This document shows positions 23,249 through 31,084 of a DNA stretch of 45,928 bases, in pieces. The DNA is taken from contig PLMU01000012.1 of NCBI GenBank assembly GCA_003142595.1, positions 1 to 45,928 of the forward strand, in the 5' to 3' direction. Position 1 is the stretch's first letter; each line of letters begins with the position of its first letter. The notes below the pieces were generated by a model. It was given only the letters and a program-made list of their open reading frames with translations. It ran no database searches and was not told the DNA's origin. The DNA is from Phycisphaerales bacterium (GTDB lineage Bacteria; Planctomycetota; Phycisphaerae; Sedimentisphaerales; UBA12454). The position numbers and the translations under genes were made by a program.

Positions 23249-25237
23249 ATGAGCAGTAAAAAAGGAAATATAGTCGAGCTTTTTATTGATAAGGCAATAC
23301 TGGCCGTTGCAGGGCTTATCTCTGTGGTAATACTTTTTATCTTTGTTATAAGCACTACAAAGATTGAATATAGAAACGACTGGTACGGTCCGAAGGGAAT
23401 AGACAATGTAATCAACAAAAAGGCGCTCGAACTGCGTGATAAACTGCAAAAAGACCCAAATACAGCCAACCGGTACAAATCCCGAAAAACTCAATTCCTA
23501 TCGCAACTGGAAAATTCGATTAAACAAGTTGATACAGAGATCAAGTATCCGCTGCCGGGATATGCAAGCGGGCCTCAGGCAGATATACACAGGATTTACC
23601 ACATTCCATCAATGCCTCCGATAGAAAAGCCTACCGCGGCTGTGGCAAAAATGGCGGCATTTGTGCCCACAGAAGAGCTTTCACCCACGGTTAGTTATCA
23701 AACTGTAGAAACAAAACTTGAGGATATGGACCTTGTAACCGTCGAATCTGCTATCAACGCAAAACAGCTTTACGCTGATTTCCAGGAAGCTTTTGCAGGC
23801 AAGGGTGTTCGGGAAGCGTGGCGAAATGGACAGTATGCAAAACCTGTTTTTGCAAAAGTCGAGCTTCAAAGAAAAATTCAACAATCCGATGGAAGCTGGA
23901 GCGACTGGGCTGAAGTGCCGCGAACAAAAATATGTTATCTGAAAAAAGACCTGCAGATTTCGAAGAAAGCGGGCGAATACGAAATGGAAATATCGCTTGT
24001 TCAGTTTGCCAAAAACGAATATCGCAGCGAAATACTCCAGCCGCCCGTTTATTATAATGCAATACCTGCTGCGCCGTGGATAAGCCCGTCATTTTATAAT
24101 GAAAGGCAGAAGGAAATCACCAAGCAGCAGGATGAAGCCCGCCGTTTACAGATTGAAGCTGAAAAAGCAAAGAAACTTCAGGAAAAAGCCACTCAACCAA
24201 CACGGCAGCCAGCTACAACAAGGCAGCCGACAACAAGGCCTTCGGGCGGCGGCGATACTGGTGAAGGCGGCAGAACACCCGGGGCGAGGGAACCTGTAAC
24301 GGCAAGAACACAGAATCCGCGGCAGCCACCAGCAGCGAATCCAGCGAGAAAGCCTGTTGAAAAACCGGCCGGGGCCGTCAGACCCGAAAAGAATGTTACA
24401 ACTCCTGAGCAGGCACAATCCGCAAGCGAAGAGAGTAAATTTAACGCTATCAGGCTTATGCCAAATACAAATCCAGGTGAACTGGACAAACTTGTTTTCT
24501 GGGCTCACGATGACACTACAGTGCCCGGAGAAAAATATCAGTACCGCATTAGAATAGGAGTGTTAAATCCTATCGCAGGCAAGAAATGGTTCGCTGAAGA
24601 CCAAAATGACCTTCGGAACCAGGTTGTACTATGGAGCAAATTCGCCGAGGCAAATGATGTGGTTGAGATACCTCAAAAACTTTATTTCTTTGCCAGCGAC
24701 ATCCGTGAGATTGAAAAAGGCGGCAATGTTGACAAAACTGTGGAAGTTATGGTTGCACGGTATATGTTTGGCAACTGGTTTAACCATACATTCAACGTCA
24801 AAAGCGGAGAAGAGATCGGCAAAATAGTCGAAGCAACCGACCCTCGCCTTGAACAGGCAGGCATAAGCAGCGATACAATAAATTTTTATACCGGAGCAGT
24901 AATGGTTGATGCCCGCAAAGTAACCGAGTGGATAGGCTCAGGAACATTGCGGTCGCGGGAATATTACGAATTTCTGTACAGCCGCGACGGAAAGACTATA
25001 GAAAAAGCGGCAATCAAAGAAAGATTTTGGTCTGCCAAAGTTGCAAAAATTTACAAAGAAATATCAGATGCTCTTGCGGTTCCGCCGATAACGCTTTTGA
25101 GCTGGAGTCAGGCAATGACGAATAGCGGACAGCAGATATTACAACGAATAACTCCGCAAGAATCTGTTCCTGGTGCCGGTACTCAACCGAGACAACCGCA
25201 GGCTCCTGTCAGACAAGGAGGAGGAGAAGGTGAATAA
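23249..25237 (+). CDS. Large single-TM protein with Pro/Arg-rich linker, family unknown
   Basis: Protein of 662 residues: short N-terminus, TM helix at about 16-36 (ILAVAGLISVVILFIFVIS), a first globular region to about 285 (including WAEVPRTKICYLKKDLQI), a Lys/Glu helix, then a low-complexity linker (about 310-390) rich in Pro, Thr, Arg and Gln, a second globular region (about 410-635, with VFWAHDDTTVPGEKYQYRIRIG and FFASDIREIE), and a Gln/Pro tail ending GGGEGE. This ABC layout of two domains joined by a Pro-rich linker is what GspC/PilP-type connectors use to reach a secretin, but no homology motif is visible. A weak ribosome binding site precedes the ATG. It is the last gene of the plus block and converges with the glycosyltransferase gene. 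Confidence 0.68.
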   Translation: MSSKKGNIVELFIDKAILAVAGLISVVILFIFVISTTKIEYRNDWYGPKGIDNVINKKALELRDKLQKDPNTANRYKSRKTQFLSQLENSIKQVDTEIKYPLPGYASGPQADIHRIYHIPSMPPIEKPTAAVAKMAAFVPTEELSPTVSYQTVETKLEDMDLVTVESAINAKQLYADFQEAFAGKGVREAWRNGQYAKPVFAKVELQRKIQQSDGSWSDWAEVPRTKICYLKKDLQISKKAGEYEMEISLVQFAKNEYRSEILQPPVYYNAIPAAPWISPSFYNERQKEITKQQDEARRLQIEAEKAKKLQEKATQPTRQPATTRQPTTRPSGGGDTGEGGRTPGAREPVTARTQNPRQPPAANPARKPVEKPAGAVRPEKNVTTPEQAQSASEESKFNAIRLMPNTNPGELDKLVFWAHDDTTVPGEKYQYRIRIGVLNPIAGKKWFAEDQNDLRNQVVLWSKFAEANDVVEIPQKLYFFASDIREIEKGGNVDKTVEVMVARYMFGNWFNHTFNVKSGEEIGKIVEATDPRLEQAGISSDTINFYTGAVMVDARKVTEWIGSGTLRSREYYEFLYSRDGKTIEKAAIKERFWSAKVAKIYKEISDALAVPPITLLSWSQAMTNSGQQILQRITPQESVPGAGTQPRQPQAPVRQGGGEGE

Positions 25238-25295
25238 AATCTATAGCAGAGAGGTACGAGAGAAGGGCAATTATAATATCATTTAAGAGTTGCTG

Positions 25296-27083
25296 TCAGG
25301 CGATTGAAACGGCGGTCTTGCGGTCGGTAACTGCTTTTGCGAAGCCCTTTAAAATATAATTTTTAACAACAACATCCCAACTCATTTGCTGAGCCAGTTC
25401 GAAGCCTGAGTTTATCATACTAACAGTTTCTTCATCGTTTTTCGGCAGTCTTGCAAGTATTTCCATAGCGACTTTCTCGCTGACATAACGTTCTAATTGA
25501 TTACGGACACCGGTATCTATTTTGAGCATATCCGCAATATTGTTAAATTTCATACCGTCAAGGTCAGTGTAATCAGCAATTATTACATTGCGGGTTTCCT
25601 GAGGGTCGCAGACCTTTTTAATAAAACCGGCACAGCCGCAAACACTGCTGATGACGCATATTCCGCCGAAACTCAATGGCTCAAGCTGCGCAATTCCAAA
25701 CGGTTCATAAATACTTTGGCCGAACTCAACGTCGCTGCCTTTGCGGATATCCATAAACTCCATATCCTCCGGCATTCTCTGGCCGCAGCGTTGCCTGTCA
25801 AAACCGAACTGATTTATAAAAATCATTTTTATATTTCTATTTTTAGCGTTAAATTCCTGGACCGCGGTATAGAAAGCGGCTTCTCCGCCGCTGAGGTCCG
25901 GCAATCCTTCGTGATGTACTACCGGCCAATGATATTCGGATTCCATTCGCATAATGTCGTGAGTCCTTCGTGGGCCGACTTCGGTGCTTAACAGAATCAT
26001 TATAGCAGTTTTGTGCAGCGCCCGCAGCTCTCTTTCAATATGTTCCAAAACGCGAAGGTCCCGCCACAAGCCCTTGCTGCGAACCATTCTTGTAACATGT
26101 GTAAAGATATAGTCTGGCACATAACCCAATAAATTCTGACAATATTGCTGAAGTCTGGCTCTTGAGCATTTTTTCTCCTCAAGGCTTATATGATATGCCG
26201 GGATGCCGTTGTAGGCCAAATCTATTCTGGCGGATGCAAATTCGTGGGCAAGAAATTTCAGCTCTTCACCGACAAAGTCGCCTACCACAAAAATATTATC
26301 GCAATGCCTGGAGGCTTCGACGAGTACATGTTTGGAAAAACCGTTCTGGTCTCCGAAAATTTCCGGCAAATCAGCGTCCTGGGCCTGGGCAGCTTTCATA
26401 ACGTTATAGAACATTGTATCGTGACCGCTTTTCTCCTCGACGATACGGCGGACAGTCGCAACTTCGTGTGCATGAAAAATTGTTTTGAAATGCGAATCCT
26501 TGTCGAGTTTTGCCGCAAGAGCGGTTGGCATTCCCATAAATTCATGAGAAACGATTATTGTTTCGCCGTCATGAGGCGCAGCGCCTATCGCCTTTATTGC
26601 TGCAATCGCCGGCGGGGCGAGCCTGACCCATTCCTCAAACTCCCATAGATGCTCATAACGATGACTCTTTATGCCGAATTCATTGAATAATCGCCCTTTA
26701 AATTCGTTAATCGGATTTTTGTTTATCTGGCGAACGTCAATCAATATGACCTCCGGCATACTTTTTATCCCGGTGCGCAAATCTTCGAAGAGTCTTCTGC
26801 CGTAAACAATATCAACGTTAAAATGTTTTTCAATGTGCCTGAAAGCTTCGGCGTAACCTGTATTGACAAGACCGTCCGGGCTCGAATAAAGCACTTCTCC
26901 GCCGGGGCCGAGACGATTCTGAACAGGACCTTCGGTAGTAAAAAGAGGACTTATAAGAATTGTTCGGCCGGTGCCGTCAAGATAAGCTTTACTGGTAAGA
27001 ATGCCTTCCAGAACTGTGCCGATGCCGCCGATTTTGCCGATTGCTTCGTGTGTTACATGAACAATGTTGGTCTTATAATTCAT
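25296..27083 (-). CDS. Glycogen-synthase-like GT-B glycosyltransferase
   Basis: Protein of 595 residues. The N-terminus has the starch/glycogen synthase-type loop KIGGIGTVLEGI (about 16-27; family KxGGLGDV) for the nucleotide sugar. A helix-rich middle holds VSHEFMGMPTA and IFHAHEVATVRRI. The C-terminal half holds THVTRMVRSKGLWRDLRVL and the acidic donor-binding motif EPFGIAQLEPLSFGG (about 500), with the two glutamates spaced as in retaining GT-B enzymes. The donor (ADP- or UDP-glucose) and acceptor cannot be fixed; a GT4-like polysaccharide transferase is the alternative. It ends the minus-strand run after the secretin gene and converges on the plus block. A glycogen role unrelated to secretion is possible. 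Confidence 0.75.
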   Translation of the reverse strand: MNYKTNIVHVTHEAIGKIGGIGTVLEGILTSKAYLDGTGRTILISPLFTTEGPVQNRLGPGGEVLYSSPDGLVNTGYAEAFRHIEKHFNVDIVYGRRLFEDLRTGIKSMPEVILIDVRQINKNPINEFKGRLFNEFGIKSHRYEHLWEFEEWVRLAPPAIAAIKAIGAAPHDGETIIVSHEFMGMPTALAAKLDKDSHFKTIFHAHEVATVRRIVEEKSGHDTMFYNVMKAAQAQDADLPEIFGDQNGFSKHVLVEASRHCDNIFVVGDFVGEELKFLAHEFASARIDLAYNGIPAYHISLEEKKCSRARLQQYCQNLLGYVPDYIFTHVTRMVRSKGLWRDLRVLEHIERELRALHKTAIMILLSTEVGPRRTHDIMRMESEYHWPVVHHEGLPDLSGGEAAFYTAVQEFNAKNRNIKMIFINQFGFDRQRCGQRMPEDMEFMDIRKGSDVEFGQSIYEPFGIAQLEPLSFGGICVISSVCGCAGFIKKVCDPQETRNVIIADYTDLDGMKFNNIADMLKIDTGVRNQLERYVSEKVAMEILARLPKNDEETVSMINSGFELAQQMSWDVVVKNYILKGFAKAVTDRKTAVSIA

Positions 27084-27165
27084 TACGCTGTTTCTTTCTG
27101 CAAATATCCTGTTGTAGTTACATCGACAATCGCGCTATTAAATTATGAAAAATTTATCGCAAAAC

Positions 27166-28527
27166 TCATTCCGACTGTTTTTTTGCTAATTTTTCTTTTT
27201 TCGCCTTTTCTTTTTCCTGTGCTTTTTTATCTTCCGCTTCTTTTTTCTGCTCATCTTTCTTTCTCTCTTTGGTCTCTGGAATTGTCAGAAGAGGTCTTTG
27301 CGTAATTTCATTGAACTTTTCCATCTGAGCATCTGTAGTTTTTTCTCCGTTAATATGAGGAGAAAGAAGCACAAGCAATTCAGAACTGTTCCGAGTTGTT
27401 TCTGTTGACTTGAAGGCATAACCTATTATTGGCAAATCGCCGAGTATAGGAAGCTGACTAGTCTGTTTCTGTGTATCTTTTCGCCGCAGTCCGCCGATGA
27501 CAAGAATCTGTTCGTCATTCATCAGCAGTGAACTTTGAATTTTTCTTGTATCAACTATCGGTACGCCGCTACCGCCGGTGGTGACGACACTTGAACCTGT
27601 TTTGACGCTCTGTTCGGCGTTTACGTTCAGGAGAATTAATTTGTCGTCTGTTAGCGTTGCCACGACCTTAAGCGATATACCGACATTCTTGAATTCCGTG
27701 CTTGTCAAAGATCCGCCGCCGCTTGTATTGGACTGATTCGAATATGGTATTTCTTCAACGGACTCGATAGAAGCGGTTTGGCCGCTGACGACCATGACTC
27801 GCGGACTTGCGAGGATTTCTACATTATTTTTCGTCTGCAAAACGTGAATTACATTTCTGATATTGCCGTAGATTAGACTAAAGTCGGAACCCAAACCAGT
27901 CGTAGCCCAGGGGAGAACGGTAGCGTCTGTAGTAGTGAGGGTTGTAGTACCAGTAGTATCAGTAGAGCCTACAGTATTTGAAGTGACCCTGCCGCTGAGA
28001 CTTTGTCTGAAGGAAGTGCCGATTTCTGAAGAAGAACTTAACTTGTTATCATAATTGCTGGTAAGCATATCCCAGTTGACGCCGATTTCCGTATCGTTGT
28101 TGAGTTGTACATCGAGGAGGACGACTTCAATCATAATCTGGTCGGGCTTGCGGTCAATTTTGCGAATCTGCGCAAGGATTTTGGCCAGATTTTCATTTGT
28201 GTCGCAGATTATCAGAGTATTGCCCGTACTGTCCGGCTCTATTTTACCGTTTATGGTCAACATCGGCTCAATCGAATTTTTTAAACTTTTTGCGCTGAGG
28301 AATTTCAATGTTGCGGTCTCGACAAAGAGATCGGGTTTTTCAGCTATGGTCTTTTCGACAGGGGTGCGATTCTGACTTGACGTTAACTGCAGAAATGGAT
28401 TACTCTTGGTTATTTCATTTATGTCAATTGACTGCTCGCCGGCACCATGAACAACTATGGTAAGGCTTAAAAGGCTTAACAGTATCGCGGCGAACAATAA
28501 CTTCTTATATTTATTTATTTTTAACAT
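27166..28527 (-). CDS. Secretin (GspD/PilQ family), short form
   Basis: Protein of 453 residues forming the outer-membrane ring. Signal peptide at the N-terminus (LLFAAILLSLLSLTIVVHGAG). One N1-type domain is visible (about 52-125, TLKFLSAKSLKNSIEPML and LIICDTNENLAKILAQIRKID), then the secretin core (about 130-400) with VEILASPRVMVVSGQTA, VGISLKVVATL, and the signature LPILGDLPIIGYAFKS. It is shorter than typical GspD or PilQ, which carry N0 and several N domains. The C-terminus is a 35-residue Lys/Glu tail (KERKKDEQKKEAEDKK and onward) instead of an S domain. It overlaps the PilO-like gene by 17 bases and is the last secretion gene of the minus operon. Confidence 0.9.
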   Translation of the reverse strand: MLKINKYKKLLFAAILLSLLSLTIVVHGAGEQSIDINEITKSNPFLQLTSSQNRTPVEKTIAEKPDLFVETATLKFLSAKSLKNSIEPMLTINGKIEPDSTGNTLIICDTNENLAKILAQIRKIDRKPDQIMIEVVLLDVQLNNDTEIGVNWDMLTSNYDNKLSSSSEIGTSFRQSLSGRVTSNTVGSTDTTGTTTLTTTDATVLPWATTGLGSDFSLIYGNIRNVIHVLQTKNNVEILASPRVMVVSGQTASIESVEEIPYSNQSNTSGGGSLTSTEFKNVGISLKVVATLTDDKLILLNVNAEQSVKTGSSVVTTGGSGVPIVDTRKIQSSLLMNDEQILVIGGLRRKDTQKQTSQLPILGDLPIIGYAFKSTETTRNSSELLVLLSPHINGEKTTDAQMEKFNEITQRPLLTIPETKERKKDEQKKEAEDKKAQEKEKAKKEKLAKKQSE

Positions 28528-29107
28528 TGCTTTTATTCTCCTTAACCTTTAATGTGAATATGCTTAAAGTAATGTCACAACTAAGATAACCGTTTGTTGA
28601 TGGCTTAGTTCCTATATTTATTTCATCGACCCAGACTTTGACGGGTCTATTTTGAAGGGTATTTAAAAATTGCACTATATTTCCGTAACTTCCCAAAAAA
28701 GTCATAACAATTCGATACTGACCGATATCAATTGAGTTGTTATCTTTCACGGCAATGTTCTGCAGGGGCCTAAATTGGAGATTTGTAACCGGACAGCCGC
28801 TTTTTTCAGATTCCGATTGAAGGCCTGAAAGAAAAGTTTTTGCTTGGTCAATATCAAAAAAGACCTGTTTCTTCTGTTCAAACTCCTGGGTAAGGTTATC
28901 GAGTTTTTTCCTGCGCAGTTCCAGTTCGCTTAGTATAATTTTGCTTTGTTTTTCTGTTGAGTCCATCATTTTGCTATATTTCTGGGCAGCAGCAAGATAT
29001 TTCGTATTAGGCGAGATAAACCAGTTATACATCGCAATGATACCTATAAGCAGCATCGCTACTGCAAACGCATTTTGTTTTAACCAAACCGGATATTTCG
29101 GTGACAT
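28511..29107 (-). CDS. PilO/GspM-like inner-membrane assembly protein
   Basis: Protein of 198 residues with the PilO/GspM plan: a short cytoplasmic tail, one TM helix (about 13-30, FAVAMLLIGIIAMYNWFI), a coiled coil (about 35-85) and a ferredoxin-like C-terminal domain with IVMTFLGSYGNIVQFLNTLQNRPVKV, the part of the family that is best conserved. It partners PilN/GspL in the inner membrane. The gene starts one base after the PilMN-like gene ends and overlaps the secretin start, so tight coupling is evident. Confidence 0.8.
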   Translation of the reverse strand: MSPKYPVWLKQNAFAVAMLLIGIIAMYNWFISPNTKYLAAAQKYSKMMDSTEKQSKIILSELELRRKKLDNLTQEFEQKKQVFFDIDQAKTFLSGLQSESEKSGCPVTNLQFRPLQNIAVKDNNSIDIGQYRIVMTFLGSYGNIVQFLNTLQNRPVKVWVDEINIGTKPSTNGYLSCDITLSIFTLKVKENKSNVKNK

Positions 29108-29108
29108 A

Positions 29109-30662
29109 TCAGTTGTCCTTTATTTTTTTATTGTCAATGGAACAAATTATCGAATAGTCAGTCATGCCGTTACTATACTGTGTATTCTGTTTGGCATCTG
29201 TAAGCTGAGCGGAATTTATGATTTTACATGAGTTCAGCCGGTTGATGAAGTCATTGATGGCGTTATAATTTATAGCCAGACCATTAATCTTTACTGTTGA
29301 GGAATTGCGAGATTCAATATTCTGAATTCGCACAGTCTGAGGGGCTTTCGTGCCTATCTCAGTCAGTATAAAAGCCCAGTTGTGCCAGGTTTTATCTTTA
29401 AGAGCGGTATTGATAGTTTTAACGTTCCAGGCAATTCGTTGAGCAGCTTCGTTGACATCCGCCCGTGTCCGAATTAATTGCGGTATATTGATATTTGCCC
29501 GGTTTTGTTTGCTTTGAATAAACTCGTTTCTTGCATGTGCGGTCTCTTTTGTCAAAAAAGCAATATATATAAAAATAAGGACAAAAATCAGGGCAGCGAT
29601 ATTTATTATTGCCAATAACTGCCTGCGTGCCTTTCTGATTTCATAGATTTCATTAGGAAGCAGATTAATGCTCGTGCCGAAATCATTGACATCGAGCAGT
29701 TTCATCGCGGCGCCTGCCGCAACAGGAGAAAAATCGTCGGTCTTCACGCCTTCTGAAATAATATCAACATTGCTGACGTCGATTTCTGAAATCTCGATAT
29801 TCTGGCGTCGTATATGGTTTCTCAGTTGCCCGGCAATTTCCTTTGCCTTTGATAAATCAAAACTGCCTGCCAGATAAACAGGCCAGTTTTTCTGTTCTGA
29901 GGTTCTTTCGAGTTCATAAAACTGCACTACAGATTCTATTTGCTCGGCAATAACATCGATATGTTTCTTAGTGTCGGAAAAATCAAAATCGAATTTCTTT
30001 ATGCGGAGAAAATCGAATTTCTGTCCACTGAAGACACACAGACTCATATTCTCATCATGCAGGAGAACAAGCATTACATTTTTTTGTCCGGCATGTTTTA
30101 TCACCTTGCCGTAGCAAGCTCTGATAAGTGCAATGATGGCAGGCTCAATCGAGCGGATGTCAACGTGATTTTTATCAAACTCCTTTGCAGCCATGGTAAG
30201 CGGCTCAATCTGAGCGGCTCCTACAAGGGCGCTTTTCTGTGCCGAGCTGTCGTAACTCCTGAGAGAGCAATAATCAATCAGAACATTTTTAAGAGGCAGA
30301 ACTGCATACTGCCTTATCTCCTCCTGAATGAATTTTCTTGTTACATCCGGTGAAGGGTCGGGAGGATTTAGAATCTGGAGCAGTTCGGGTGATGAACGAA
30401 AACACAAGCCCGCATCGCAATGCCGCGGATAACTTGTGATTCCCGATTTTCTTACAGCACTGGCAATAGCTTTAAATCTCTCAATTCCATTGCCGCCGGG
30501 TGACTCTTTGTCTATTGCTACACGGCTGCAGCCGATAAGGGAAATCTTACCATAGCTTTTCTCAAGGCGAACAATGCTGACAGAATCTTTGCATACGTCT
30601 ATTCCAATGACTTTTTTTGGTGTATCCAGTCCGATAGTTTTTTTATGTTTTTTGTTTTTCAT
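29109..30662 (-). CDS. PilM-PilN fusion (GspL-like)
   Basis: Protein of 517 residues. The first 340 residues match the actin-like PilM/GspL cytoplasmic domain (VIGIDVCKDSVSIVRLEKS near 18; PVYLAGSFDLSKAKEI near 260). A TM helix at about 347-369 (LLAIINIAALIFVLIFIYI) and a periplasmic coiled coil with a small domain (TVRIQNIESRNSSTVKINGLA) correspond to PilN. The nucleotide-binding loops look degraded compared with the PilM-like protein at 19635. The fusion is the usual layout for GspL of type II secretion. The stop overlaps nothing; the PilO-like gene follows after one base, and the GspK/PilX-like gene overlaps by four at the start. Confidence 0.82.
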   Translation of the reverse strand: MKNKKHKKTIGLDTPKKVIGIDVCKDSVSIVRLEKSYGKISLIGCSRVAIDKESPGGNGIERFKAIASAVRKSGITSYPRHCDAGLCFRSSPELLQILNPPDPSPDVTRKFIQEEIRQYAVLPLKNVLIDYCSLRSYDSSAQKSALVGAAQIEPLTMAAKEFDKNHVDIRSIEPAIIALIRACYGKVIKHAGQKNVMLVLLHDENMSLCVFSGQKFDFLRIKKFDFDFSDTKKHIDVIAEQIESVVQFYELERTSEQKNWPVYLAGSFDLSKAKEIAGQLRNHIRRQNIEISEIDVSNVDIISEGVKTDDFSPVAAGAAMKLLDVNDFGTSINLLPNEIYEIRKARRQLLAIINIAALIFVLIFIYIAFLTKETAHARNEFIQSKQNRANINIPQLIRTRADVNEAAQRIAWNVKTINTALKDKTWHNWAFILTEIGTKAPQTVRIQNIESRNSSTVKINGLAINYNAINDFINRLNSCKIINSAQLTDAKQNTQYSNGMTDYSIICSIDNKKIKDN

Positions 30663-31072
30663 TGGTTAACCTTTAATTTGTTAATGCGAATTTTACAAGG
30701 ACTGGTTGAACCGACGGTAATATCGGCCTCAACCTTTGAGGTAAAATTCTGCGCCGAAGTTCCTGTTGAAATTACGGTAATAGAAGGCCGAGTTCCTGTT
30801 GCGGTAACGGTATAAGAACCGCTGCCAGGACCGTCGCCCAAATTATTACTAAAACTCGCAGGCAGGGAACAAGAGCTTCGGAGTTGACTGAAAGCATAGG
30901 CAATTCCCGCCTCGGCGATAGCTTTTGCCTGGGCTGTAAAAATTTCATTTTTCATAATCTGTATCTGTTCGGAGTTTATCTGAAGCATTCCGACGACAAA
31001 GGCCGTCAATAATACAATAGTAAAAACTACTATAAGCAAAACCGAACCTTTATTTTTTATCTTTATTTTCAT
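30659..31072 (-). CDS. PilX/GspK-like membrane protein of the pseudopilin operon
   Basis: Protein of 137 residues. A basic start (MKIKIKNKGS) precedes a hydrophobic helix with VLLIVVFTIVLLTAFVVGMLQ, then Glu-rich sequence EQIQIMKNEIFTAQAKAIAEAGIAYAFSQLRSS that is typical of PilX/GspK-type proteins (A-x-A-x-A-E-A-G), and a beta-rich end. The prepilin peptidase site would be G9^S, with Glu missing at position 5, as in GspK. It overlaps the PilM-PilN gene start by four bases and follows the exported protein gene by 12 bases. GspK acts at the pseudopilus tip; that is inference here. Confidence 0.75.
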   Translation of the reverse strand: MKIKIKNKGSVLLIVVFTIVLLTAFVVGMLQINSEQIQIMKNEIFTAQAKAIAEAGIAYAFSQLRSSCSLPASFSNNLGDGPGSGSYTVTATGTRPSITVISTGTSAQNFTSKVEADITVGSTSPCKIRINKLKVNQ

Positions 31073-31084
31073 AGCATTTCTGTT

